Source: Acytostelium subglobosum LB1 (lineage: Eukaryota; Evosea; Eumycetozoa; Acytosteliales; Acytosteliaceae). Taken from it: DNA of 64,000 bases. The notes below the pieces were generated by a model. The model saw only the letters and a program-made list of their open reading frames with translations, ran no database searches and was not told where the DNA came from. A program made the translations under genes and the position numbers. The DNA lies in assembly GCF_000787575.1 (NCBI RefSeq), contig NW_012236516.1, positions 546,979 to 610,978 on the forward strand, given 5' to 3'. Position 1 is the stretch's first letter. Each line of letters starts with the position of its first letter. Below, piece after piece: positions 35,201 through 45,531 of this stretch.

Positions 35201-36970
35201 CGACTGTGGTGGATGGTTGTCCATGATGTTGGACTTGGTGAAGTAGATAGGTGTGTTGTCGGCCACCATGTTGGTTACGAGCATGATGGATTGATTCTCG
35301 ATTATCCTGATCTGCTTTGCCCATTGTTGTTTGACCACGTTGACCTCAAGGATGCTGTTGTTATTGTTGTTATTGTTGTTGTTATTGTTGGCATCTTCCT
35401 CTGACTTGGGATGTACTGGTACCTGGCCCAATTGTGTGAACCAAGTCTTCTCTTCGTCATCGACGGGATCGGGCTCAAACAAAGCTGATGCACCGGTGCT
35501 GACAGGTGCAGATGGTTGTGACTGTGTGAGGCCCGGCTGTGTCTTGACCTTGGGCGTCGTCTTTTGTTGCTCGAGATATGCTTTGGCCAACTCAACAGCC
35601 TTCTCTGTGTTGCCCTTTGACTCGACCCACAGTGAGCTGACCTTCCAAAGCTTCAACGTTGGGAACTGTTCCTGGAACCGATCGGTCCACTCCTGCATCG
35701 ATGTTGCGCTAGATATGTTGTTCACTTTTGTCGGTGTTGTCAATGGTTCTGACTTGACGCCATACTTTGGTTCTGAGCTTGAGCCATGGCCATTGCTATT
35801 GTTGCTGTTGTTGTTGATGCTGCTGCTACTACTGCCACTGCTGAAGCTTGATTGAGACGATGATGATTCCAACTTGACAGTACTCTGTGATGAGCTTAGT
35901 TCATCCTTCTTCCTCTTGATTCGCTCCAAAAGTGCTGTCTTGGTATCAACAACTTGATCATTGTCCACATCGAAGCAAAGACTAACACCAGATGATGAGA
36001 TGATGCCATCAGACACCGGTGCAGACAAAGGAGGAAGAGAGTTCTCCCTCTTAACCTTGGCCGGAGAGATTTTTGTTGATGTTGACGATGTTGTTGAAGT
36101 TGATGTCAGTGGTGGTGTGATTGACATTGCTTGATCATCAATGTTGTTGTTGCTGTTGTCTGGACTGAAGATATCATCCATCAATGGGTCGGACGAGTCT
36201 GACAATGCACGCTTCTTGCTCTTCTTCTTCAGTCTCTTGAGTGTACCATCATGATTGCGTTCCTCTTGGGTTGTCTTTTCTTTACACTTTGCACATGCAT
36301 AGTACTTGATGGCCGCAGCGTCAGCCTCTGAGACGCCAACACACTCTCCATGATACCATTCATTACACTCGTCGCATGCCAGCATGAACTTGTCTCCTTC
36401 TCCCTTTCTACATATACAATATACAGCCTCCTCCATCTCTGTCATATCGAATGGATCATCCTCATTGTTGTTGTTGCCGTTTGTTGTTGTTGACGATGAT
36501 ACATCATCAAGAACTTCGTCCTCTGCTGCCAATGATGATGATGATGGAACTTCATCAATGACCATCTTCTTGTCGATCTTCTCCTTCTTTGCCTTTCTCT
36601 CCTTCTTTATGTTTACAGGTGGTGTCCTCTCCTCCTCTGGCTCCTGCTTGAACTTTGACTTTATTGCTCTTTTACCTATACTCAATAGTATAGGTGTGCT
36701 GGTGTCATCACCTTGCGTTGATGATGTTGATGAAGTTGATAATGTTGGTGATGTTGTAGTCGGAGGTGTTGTAGGATCATCCAATTTGATAACAACATCT
36801 GCTGCATTAGCAGCAGTTGATAATAATGATGATTTACGTGTATTCATAGATCTTCTTGTATTCTTATTATTTGTAGTTGTTGATGTTGTATTTGTTGTTT
36901 TTGATGTTGAAGTGATTGAACTAGTGACATTATCGTCGTCTGCGTCCAAGTCAATCATCTCATTCGACAT
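32298..36970 (-). CDS. Rad5/HLTF-type SNF2 ATPase with PHD and RING fingers
   Basis: Six exons: 36970-34620, 34549-34180, 34111-33541, 33452-33016, 32942-32681, 32605-32298; 1,432 residues. Order: Ser/Thr/Asn-rich N terminus; PHD finger with a complete C4HC3 set (C185, C187, C199, C202, H207, C210, C226, C229); a short UBA-like helical stretch; a HIRAN-like region (IGYLRLGTGATGQDL, FVRMVGTLRL); SNF2 ATPase with Walker A DDMGLGKT and motif II VIVDEAQ (DEAQ rather than DEAH); a C3HC4 RING (CQIC...CKHWFCLDC...CPEC) inserted between the helicase lobes; and the C lobe with LISLKAGGVGLNLT and QAIDRLHRIGQ. Rad5/HLTF/SHPRH proteins polyubiquitinate PCNA and remodel stalled forks. For the RING exon, a 25-base intron would also keep frame, but the 88-base choice (33453-33540) is more plausible. 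Confidence 0.88.
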
Positions 36971-37134
36971 TTATAAGTATTAGATAATAAATAATATTAA
37001 TTGTTGATGATAATAGTGCGTGTGAGTAAGTCATTGGTTGTGGGCTGACTGGTTCCAAGAAGTGAATCCCTCCTTTTTTGATTTATTTCAGTGATCCACT
37101 CACTTCTTCTTATTTCAAAGAGTTCTCCAATGAC

Positions 37135-37376
37135 AACACACAAGACATCTGGTCAAGCACCATTGTTCAGCAACTACAGGAACTTCTTCATTGCCTACAA
37201 GCCCACAAGCATTCTCCTCTTCTACCCAAACACATTCTCTTATCGAGTTGATGGATGTGAAGGACCTTAACCAATCACTTCCATCCGATACCAATGAATA
37301 CCTCTTCTTTGCCAACACCAAGACATCCAAGAGTGCGGTAGCAACCAATAACATTCATTGGTCAGGGCTGACTTGA
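37135..37376 (+). pseudogene. Relic of the neighbouring dynamin-like GTPase gene
   Basis: Two short pieces in different frames match residues just after the DVPG motif of the downstream gene. The first reads APLFSNYRNFFIAYKPT and LLFYPNTFS, matching ASLFSIRKQFLNAYPPT and MFCYANTAFS. The second (from about 37243) reads LMDVKDLNQSLPSD and FFANTKTSKSAVATNN, matching LALPDLMNSLSND and FFVNTKRSKSEVALNN. Only about 80 codons remain, with a frame break between the pieces and no flanking homologous exon. This is a decayed tandem duplicate of a host gene. Confidence 0.75.
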
Positions 37377-37599
37377 TCCACAGACACTGCCAACACTGTT
37401 TCATCAAATTGTATCTGTATCCTTTCCAGAATTTACAGACTGTTCCAAATCTTGAAAATCAAAGTGATGAATGATTGATTGACCAATCATTATCAATCAA
37501 GAGTAATAATGAACCCGGTATTTATATACCTCTTGATCAAGTGGTATATAGATATAACTACAATAATTACTATTCGAACAACAATATATATATATATAT

Positions 37600-40354
37600 A
37601 TGGGATCAAATAATCCTCATTGGTTGTTCAACAATGAATACCACATTGAGAGACTGTCAACAGAGTTGGAGGCAATCGATGAGCCTTCAAAGAGATTGAT
37701 TGAATCACTCAACATATTCAATGCTCTCAGGACAGAGTGTTATGACATGACCAACAAGTTATCACATTGTCATAAAGCCTTTGGTGATGTAGTGCGCACT
37801 TCAAAATCATTCGATTGGTACACCAAAGACAACTCAATCGTCAAGATAGTATTAGCAGGTCCAGCTCACTCTGGAAAGGTATGTCATCATGACAATTATC
37901 TGCGATGCCAAATTAATCAATAACTAACTCAATTATTCAATCACTCATACAAACAGTCAACATTGATCAACACATTACTGTCAACTCCCAACTTGATGCC
38001 ATCAGGTGGCGGTCACACATCAGGAAGGATATGCATTCTGGCTCACTCNACAAACGATTAGAATCAAGTTCTTCAAAGTGATACCACACCAAGATCAAGA
38101 CCATCACAGCATGTTGCAATGCATAGACAATGAGACAATCACAATTGAGTCCGACACATTCAACTTGGAGACCAGACGACAACTTCAGACCACTTTGAAA
38201 CAACATTTGTCGAGGCCAGCAAACGTCGACAATGAAGGTTACCTGTCGGTATTCAAAGAGTGGGCCAGCAAGATTGTGAGAGTCGAATTCCCATCAGCAT
38301 TTCTCCAGACTGGATTGGAGATCATTGATGTTCCAGGCTTCAGCATCTCTGACCATGCATCATTGTTCAGCATCCGAAAGCAATTCCTCAATGCTTATCC
38401 ACCCACTGGTGTCATGTTTTGTTACGCCAACACGGCGTTCTCTGATGGTGAGGTGTTGGCCTTGCCTGATCTCATGAACTCATTGTCGAACGATCACAAT
38501 GATTCAATGTTCTTTGTCAACACCAAGAGGTCCAAGAGTGAGGTGGCACTCAACAACAACGTTGAACAAGGTGACGAGATCCCACTCGTGTTGATGAACG
38601 CCTACACTGACAAATGCTTCTCAAAGGTTGAGAAATCGATTCCCAATGCATCCAGAAGACGATTCTCAATCGTCAACTCAATGGATTTCATCAAACAATC
38701 TAAGTCAGTTGAGACGAGATATATGTTCAATCAGTTCATCGACCAACTGATCAAGTGGATGGCAAAGATGTTCCAACAACAAGGTCACACATTACTAAGG
38801 ATGATCGAAATCGAGTGTAAATCAATGTGGCAACAGTGTGACTCATTGTTATTAAAATATGGTGGCATTGACATTGGCAAACTTGTACATGATACAAAGT
38901 TCGAGCTCCATCAATATAAAAATGACCTTTATCCAGCAATACGTAAGATAATCAACATGATTCCAGATAGTATCCGATCAGCATTGTCAATTAATAAGTG
39001 CATCGAAATGGTTGGGCAGTCCATCGAGAATACCAAAGATGTATCAACTAGATTCAATGAGGAAATGAAATATATATATGATACCATCATCATAGGGAAG
39101 GCTATAAATCAGATAGAGAAGTCTTTGGTCAGTACGATTGGCACAATAACTAGTGATCGATTGAACACAAAAGACAAACGATTGTCAACTATGTTGATCA
39201 TTGGCTCAATGGACGATTTCAAGTCCACTCACTCCATATCATTTTGTGACATGCTGTCCAAATCAATTATGGACACGATCAAATCCACACTGTATGAGTC
39301 ATTCATCGATCACTTCAATCTCCCCACATACTTTAATAGTCTGGAGTCACAAGTTAATAAGTATCCAGATATGTTTAACCCACACAGGAGCATCGACTTG
39401 GTCATCAGTCATCGATGTGAGGACTTGAGGAGATTCCTTACTACACGTCTTGGTGTTGTGGAAAGGGGCATCAAATCATCCTGCATGACACCAGAGAGTA
39501 TCAAACACTCAATTGGGCAATACCAAATACTGTATTGTGATGTACTGGCACTCGACACCAAGTTGCACTTCCCATTTAATCACCTCCAAGTTGACCGAAG
39601 TATCGTACATTCTGATGATGTTGGAACATTTTACAAAGGAGTATTCGGGAATCAATTATATTCTACCCAGTCTATCATTGGTGATTACATTCCATTGTTG
39701 ATTGCTCGAGTCGACAGCAGCTTTGGTAGAGATTTGAAGAACCAACCGATGTTGCCACTTCAAGGAATCATCAAAACATCCCATCAACATGATCAGGGTC
39801 GTACAGAGTGGTTGTTGGTTTATAAGAAATGCGATACATTGCTGTCATACCTCAAGGAGTACATCTCATCGATGACAATCAAACAATCTTTGGCCATCAT
39901 CAGTAGTATCGTAAATGCTTTGAAGTTTCTGGATTTTAATGATTTGCATGTCCAAGGATATATAATGAATTCTTTAAAAAGACAGGTAACACTAGAGTCA
40001 ATGTTTATAGATATCGACACCAATGAGATATTCTTCTCATCACTCAGAGAGAATTATAAAGATTGGTCCATCCAATTAAGAGTTATTGGGAGACCGCAAA
40101 TGAACATGGAGTCACTTGCCATTGTTATCTTGGAGCTGTTGCCAAAACCTACTCTACAAAGATATAATATTGATATAAAATCAGTATCGAGCATCATCAA
40201 TATCATCACCTCCAATGACAAGATACCAACAGAGTTTCATGGTCCTCTTGTCGAGTTGGTCCAGATGTGTTTCCGCAAACAAGATTTGATATATGTCAAT
40301 AACGATTTTGGACCATTGTTATCAGTCTTATTAAGGTTGGAACATCTCAACTAG
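37600..40354 (+). CDS. Dynamin-like GTPase fused to a pseudokinase-like C-terminal domain
   Basis: Two exons, 37600-37878 and 37957-40354; about 891 residues. The intron splits the P-loop GPAHSGK|S exactly. After a coiled N-terminal helix come the P-loop (G1), a DVPG motif (G3) in GLEIIDVPGFSISD, and a FFVNTKRSK segment, the layout of large dynamin-like GTPases. A long helical region follows. The last 250 residues resemble a protein kinase fold: DDVGTFYKGVFGNQ like a glycine loop, LLVYKKCDTLLSYLKEY like a hinge and helix D, and ESLAIVILELLPKP like the alpha-F region. HRD and DFG motifs are absent, so it should be catalytically dead. The frame breaks at the N at 38049: deleting that one base gives a continuous reading (ILAHSQTIRIKFFK), so it is almost surely a base-call artefact. 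Function unknown. Confidence 0.75.
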
Positions 40355-40404
40355 ACATAGTACTGGATCACGGAGGTCATACATAAACTAAAATTATATC
40401 ACTC

Positions 40405-40410
40405 AATAAA
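40405..40410 (+). terminator. Polyadenylation signal AATAAA
   Basis: AATAAA lies 51 bases after the stop codon of the GTPase gene and only 8 bases before the last base of the convergent FNIP gene, so the two transcripts probably overlap at their 3' ends. Confidence 0.5.
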
Positions 40411-40417
40411 AATATTA

Positions 40418-41677
40418 TTATCTATTTAATTGATTGTTGGCCACATCCTTGAAGACCTGAAGATAAGTCTTGTCGCGGAACTTTGTATATCCATTTGGAT
40501 CATTCATATCATACAAAGACAGATGATTCATCGCAAGTATTAATAATATCTCCGGACCAGTACCAGTCGATGTTGATGATCTGAATGGCCTGAACTTGAA
40601 CACTGGCATTGGTTTGCTTTGCTTGTTTGCAATGCTGAGATGAAAGGTTTGCACTGCTGGGAAGTAGTATAATAGTTGTTTGATGAATGCATGAAGTTTG
40701 CTTAGGTTGGATACCGATTTACAATGTGGTGAAATGGACAACTTGAGTAACTTGACACTGCTCAACAATGGTGTTTCGCGTGAGAAGAAGAAAGAGGGAA
40801 GTACCAGGACGGCATTGACCGTTTGTATCTCGCCACTACTCTGACAGCTTACATACTGACACTGATATGTGTAATACACGTTCAATGTTGTAAGGCTGTC
40901 TGGTAGACGCACTGATGTGTACGACTGTGCAAAGTTCTGTCCAAGAGTGAGCTCGACCAGGGACGACGGAAGAGGCGTGATCGGTTGGTTAAAGTGTGAT
41001 CCCAACTCCAACTTCTTCAAGTTGTCTGGCAAGATGTTACCAGGTGTAATCGGTTGATTGAACTGATAGCCAAACGTGAGTGTTGACAGTGATACAGGGA
41101 GTGCGCCTGGCTCGATCGCATTGTTAAACATACCCCCAAAGGTCAACGATGTGACCGATGATGGGAACATTCCAGGCTTGATACGGTTATTGAAGTGTTG
41201 TCCCATGTGTAACTCTTTAAGTGTCTCTGGAAGTGAACCTGGCATGATCACACCATTGAATGTGATGCCAAACGTCAACGAGGTGATCGATGGTGGCAAC
41301 GAACCAACTTCAATCATCTGGCTAAACAGATCTCCAAACTTTAGCCTGGTAATAGTATGCGGTAGTGATCCAGGTGAGAGAGCAGCAACTCTATCTCTAG
41401 TGGTGGTCACATCCTCTGGCTTTGAATGATCCTTCTTAGTATTATTCAGGTAGGTGACTTCATTAATGATTGATGTCCATATTGTTGATGAAGTCGATGA
41501 TGATTGAGTAGTGAAGAAATTGGACAATGAAGCTATCCTTCCCAATGGATTAGACCTTGTTGTCTTCCTAATGATTGATCTGAATCTCTTGCATGTCATC
41601 CACAAGCTAAACACATCCAACTCATCATCAACCAACGTTATAATAAAACGTATAATGATATCTGGTAATATATACAT
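40418..41677 (-). CDS. F-box-like FNIP-repeat protein 1
   Basis: 419 residues, single exon. The N-terminal 40 residues (LPDIIIRFIITLVDDELDVF then a CKRFRSIIRK helix) look like a divergent F-box. From about residue 105 there are around eight FNIP repeats of 22-24 residues with the pattern LP.SL..L.FG..FN..I.PG, for example SLPPSITSLTFG and ALPVSLSTLTFG. A C-terminal alpha/beta segment follows without repeats. FNIP repeats form leucine-rich-like solenoids almost confined to dictyostelids and some giant viruses; with an F-box they may select substrates for ubiquitin ligases, which is inference. It is the right-most-reading member of a five-gene array on one strand. Confidence 0.85.
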   Translation of the reverse strand: MYILPDIIIRFIITLVDDELDVFSLWMTCKRFRSIIRKTTRSNPLGRIASLSNFFTTQSSSTSSTIWTSIINEVTYLNNTKKDHSKPEDVTTTRDRVAALSPGSLPHTITRLKFGDLFSQMIEVGSLPPSITSLTFGITFNGVIMPGSLPETLKELHMGQHFNNRIKPGMFPSSVTSLTFGGMFNNAIEPGALPVSLSTLTFGYQFNQPITPGNILPDNLKKLELGSHFNQPITPLPSSLVELTLGQNFAQSYTSVRLPDSLTTLNVYYTYQCQYVSCQSSGEIQTVNAVLVLPSFFFSRETPLLSSVKLLKLSISPHCKSVSNLSKLHAFIKQLLYYFPAVQTFHLSIANKQSKPMPVFKFRPFRSSTSTGTGPEILLILAMNHLSLYDMNDPNGYTKFRDKTYLQVFKDVANNQLNR

Positions 41678-41811
41678 CCTATCTATCTATCTCTATCTAT
41701 ACACTCTAACATTGCTCAATCAATCAATCATTCAATCATTCAATAAACAACATGAATGCCAATCAGCCAGCCAAACAAGATCTGGAAATATCTTTGAATT
41801 TATGGGTTCCA

Positions 41812-43252
41812 TCAAACAAATCTTCGAACAAATGAAAGGAATTGCTTGGTGATGGACGATCCTGTGTTGAGTGAGATGAAGCCAAGGTGAAGGACTGGTT
41901 TGTCTAATGATGATGATGATGGTGATGATGGCGTCTGCTCCAACTCTCGTACAGTATACACTACTCTCTTCTTGACAACATCGATCATACGACATTTGAT
42001 CAACATCATGTTGTGATTGTTGGTATCTTGGACAAAGATTTCGAATGTCTCCACGGCTGGATAGTTGACGTAGAGTCGTCTGAGTAATAGTACAAGCTCT
42101 TTTGACAATGCTTTGTCTCTGTGATGATCGGCATATACTGTCAACGTCATCAACCTCACTGGCTTCGTCATCCATGCCTTGTCGCCTGGGTAGTCCATGT
42201 CATGTGATCCAACGATAGTCACATGATCAATGCTGTGTGGATGATCTTGAATGTACTTGCACTGATGTGTTGACAACAGTGACAACTTGGTGAGGTTGGC
42301 GGGCAGTGTAACATTGTCGTTGGGCTGGTCCATGCCACTGAGAAATCTGAGCTCAGTTAGCGAGTCTGGAAGCGACCCGGGTGGCAGTGGATAGTAATAG
42401 TTGAATCCGATCGATAGACTTAGGAGTGTGGGCGGGAGGAAGCCTTTGGGGAAGTGTTGCGTGAATGTGACGGACAGACCATATGACAACGATGTTAGAC
42501 TGCGAGGGAATGCGTTGGGTTGGATAGAGGCCCTGCCAACCTTGAGCGTGGCGATACTCTCTGGCAGCTGATCAGGTGTGAACGTATGATTGTATGTGTC
42601 GCCAAGGGCAAGGTATGTGAGCGCAGGCGGGAGCACCTGAAGATAGATCGAGCGATTGAACATCATTCCAAACGTGAGGCTTCTAAGTGATACGGGCAGG
42701 CCACCCACTGGTATCTCTTGATCGAATGATGAGCCAAACTCCAATGAAGTGAGGCCTTCATGGAACAATCCCAACTCAATCAGTTGATTATAGGCACTTC
42801 CAAATGTGAGTTGTTCAAGGCTCGATGGTAGTGCGCCAGGCATGATAAGTTGATTGAACCTATTTCCAAAGGTCAATGATGTTAAGTTGTTTGGCAGTAC
42901 AGTATCAGGTGGACAAACAACTTAGTATGATTGATCGTGTACCGTCTTCATCATCTTCATCATCTTCATCATCCTCATTATCAGACTTGGTGTCCTTGTT
43001 GTTGTCCAACTTTGTGACTGACCATGATGTTGATGGGAACTCTGTTTGATATGATGTCTCACAATCTTCTTCTTCAGTATTGGGTATTGTTGGCTGCAAT
43101 ACTAATGATACGATGGACGCGTGACGGACTTTGTATCTATTGTTCATCAACCTTGTCAACTTCTTACATGAACAAAGCAAACAAACAAAGTCCAACTCAC
43201 TATCCAAGTATGTAATAATGTTATGAAGTACTATATCTGGTAAAGACTCCAT
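41812..43252 (-). CDS. F-box-like FNIP-repeat protein 2, with one frame break
   Basis: The start is MESLPDIVLHNIITYL at 43252, nearly identical to the start of FNIP 3. The first frame ends soon after an acidic Asp/Glu run with CLST*, while the FNIP part (from PDTVLPNNLTSLTFGNRFNQ) is in another frame. The total of 1,441 bases is one over a multiple of three and no intron fits, so there is one surplus base near 42890-42950, either an error or a true lesion. About seven FNIP repeats follow, then a C-terminal domain (QCKYIQDHPHSIDHVTIVG; LLRRLYVNYPAVETFEIFVQ) that is highly similar to FNIP 3. The two are recent tandem duplicates. Confidence 0.75.
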
Positions 43253-43417
43253 CGTATATGTTTGAGTTATTATTTGTTTGAATGTATGTATCAATGTGTT
43301 GAGCAAAAACTGAATGATTGATGGTGATTGATTGATCAATCACNAAGGTGTGTGAGTGGGATAGTTCCACCCCACTGGACGATAAATGATGATGGAAATA
43401 ATAATGAATCAACAACT

Positions 43418-44797
43418 TTATATGAATCGTTTAACAAATGATATCACTTGTTTGGTGATGGATATGATGGGTTTGAGAGAGAGGAAGCCAAAGTGTAGCC
43501 CAGGCTTGTCCAACAGTCTGATTGTGTATACTACTTGCTTCTCAACAACATCGATCATACGACATTTGATCAACATTAAGTATGGATTATGATAATCTCT
43601 TTGTACAAACAGTTCAAACGTCTCCACTGCAGGATAGTTGACGTAAAGTCGTTTGATTATGTTGATGAACTGTTTGTTCATTGGTTTGGCCCTGCGTTGA
43701 TGATCGATATACACTGTCAACTGCATCATTCTCACCCGCTTCGTCAGCCATTCCCTGTCTCCAGGGTAGTCCATATCTTGTGGTCCAATGATTGTCACGT
43801 AATCAATGCTGTGCGGATGATCTTGAATGTACTTGCATTGGCGTGGGTTCAACAATGCCAACTTGGTGACGCTGGCCGGCAGTGTGACATAGTCCTTCAG
43901 CAGATCATACCTACTGAGGAAGCTGAGCTCAGTCAATGAGTCTGGCAACGCACCACTATGCATAGATGGGAAATAGTTGTGACCAAGTGTCAGACTCTGA
44001 AGAGTCGATGGGAGGATGCCTAGATTGAAGTGTTGTGTGTATCTGCATAACATGCTGTATGCCAACGAGGTTATGCTGAGTGGGAATGCGCCAGGCTTGA
44101 CACAGGCGCCTCCAGCATTGAGCTTGATGATACTATTAGGTAACAAACCAGGTGTGATTGATTGTGCGAATGAATCACCAAACTCCAAGTATGTGAGCGC
44201 TGGTGGAAGTACGTCGTGCTTGATAAATTGTCTATAAACTCTTCCAAATGTAAGGGACTTCAAGTTTGGAGGTAGACTACCCTTTGGTATCGATTGATCG
44301 AACACTGAACCAAACACAAGGACTGTGAGGTTTGCTGGGAGTAGTCCAACCTCTAGCGGCTGATTGTATGATACACCAAATGTGAGTTGAACAAGGCTTT
44401 GTGGGAGCGTGTCAGGCTTGATATGTTGATTGAACTTGTTGCCAAACGTCAATGAAGTAATGTTGTTGGGAAGTACTCCCATCATTGTTGGAGAAGGCCA
44501 ATCTTTGAGTCGAAGTGAACGATCATCATCTTCTTCATCAGATGTGTTGTTCGTTTGTTTGACAGACCATAAAGACGATGGTAGGACTGATGGATGTGTT
44601 CCATAATCATCATCATCTTGATCATTATTCTTTGTTTGATCCAATATTAGTGAAGTAAGAGTATAACGTACTTTGTATCTTTTGTTCATCAATCTTGTCA
44701 ACCTCTTACATGAACAAAGGAAACAAACAAAGTCAAACTCATTATCCAAGTATGTTATTATGTTATGAAGTACTATATCTGGTAAAGACTCCATCAT
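43418..44797 (-). CDS. F-box-like FNIP-repeat protein 3
   Basis: 459 residues, single exon. It begins MMESLPDIVLHNIITYL; the second ATG (44794) matches the start of FNIP 2 and is equally possible. An F-box-like segment (FDFVCFLCSCKRLTRLMNKR) is followed by an Asp/Ser-rich linker and seven to eight FNIP repeats (VLPNNITSLTFG, TLPQSLVQLTFG, SLPPNLKSLTFG). The C-terminal domain shares QCKYIQDHPHSIDYVTI and KRLYVNYPAVETFELFVQ with FNIP 2. The intact frame here supports reading the break in FNIP 2 as a recent or technical event. Confidence 0.87.
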   Translation of the reverse strand: MMESLPDIVLHNIITYLDNEFDFVCFLCSCKRLTRLMNKRYKVRYTLTSLILDQTKNNDQDDDDYGTHPSVLPSSLWSVKQTNNTSDEEDDDRSLRLKDWPSPTMMGVLPNNITSLTFGNKFNQHIKPDTLPQSLVQLTFGVSYNQPLEVGLLPANLTVLVFGSVFDQSIPKGSLPPNLKSLTFGRVYRQFIKHDVLPPALTYLEFGDSFAQSITPGLLPNSIIKLNAGGACVKPGAFPLSITSLAYSMLCRYTQHFNLGILPSTLQSLTLGHNYFPSMHSGALPDSLTELSFLSRYDLLKDYVTLPASVTKLALLNPRQCKYIQDHPHSIDYVTIIGPQDMDYPGDREWLTKRVRMMQLTVYIDHQRRAKPMNKQFINIIKRLYVNYPAVETFELFVQRDYHNPYLMLIKCRMIDVVEKQVVYTIRLLDKPGLHFGFLSLKPIISITKQVISFVKRFI

Positions 44798-45043
44798 CGA
44801 TTCATCGACTTGTTATATTTATGTGTTTGTAAATAATAAAGATCTATCGCACATGTGTCCAAGTGATCAAAAGTTTGGAATAATGAGATATTTATGGGAC
44901 AAATGGAATTGGAATTGAAGGTAATTGATACAGAGATCACAAGGCCTAAGACAAAACTTTATAAATATATTGATTGATTGATTTAAAAGATGGATTTGGG
45001 CATACTGGATTGAAGATTGAACTTCCCTTTGTTACTGCCAACT

Positions 45044-45356
45044 CTACAACTCCATGATGGACATCAATTTTTGAAGAGTGACTGGATCCATAGTTTTGTT
45101 TAAATCAAAAGTATTTAAACATTGGACCAATCCTGCAATCTCTACTCTGATTCTTTGGTTGTCCTTGCTGAGAAAGCCTTCATTCAAGCGATTAAATGAG
45201 GATAAAACATCATTCTGAAGTTGAAAGAAAAGCAAGGTGATGGCGAGTGATGTATTGAACTTTTCAAGTTGAGAGCCTACAAGGTTGCCTATTAAATGGA
45301 CGATATCTTGGAGGATAGCAATAAAATGATTGTCGATATCTTCTAGTTCTTTGAGC
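45044..45356 (-). pseudogene. 3' exon-like fragment of an unrecognised gene
   Basis: A minus-strand frame runs from an acceptor-like ...TATACACAG at 45357 through LKELEDIDNHFIAILQ, LLFFQLQNDVLSSFN and LVQCLNTFDLNKTM to a stop at 45044. There is no ATG in it and no coding exon with a donor can be seen in the 175 bases up to the next gene's end. It reads as a helical piece of about 103 residues. I do not recognise it. It could be a gene remnant stranded between FNIP genes or the last exon of a gene with tiny 5' exons. Confidence 0.35.
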
Positions 45357-45531
45357 CTGTGTATAAATTAATTAGAATGATTATTGGTATTAAATTGAAC
45401 TTTGATCTCTATTCCTTAAAAGGTAATATATTGGATGATGCACTCCAAAGTTTAATAAAATACTTGTCAATTACTTAGTTGTAATGAAGCCACCATCATA
45501 TTTATTTACATTATATATCTGTTTGATCTGG

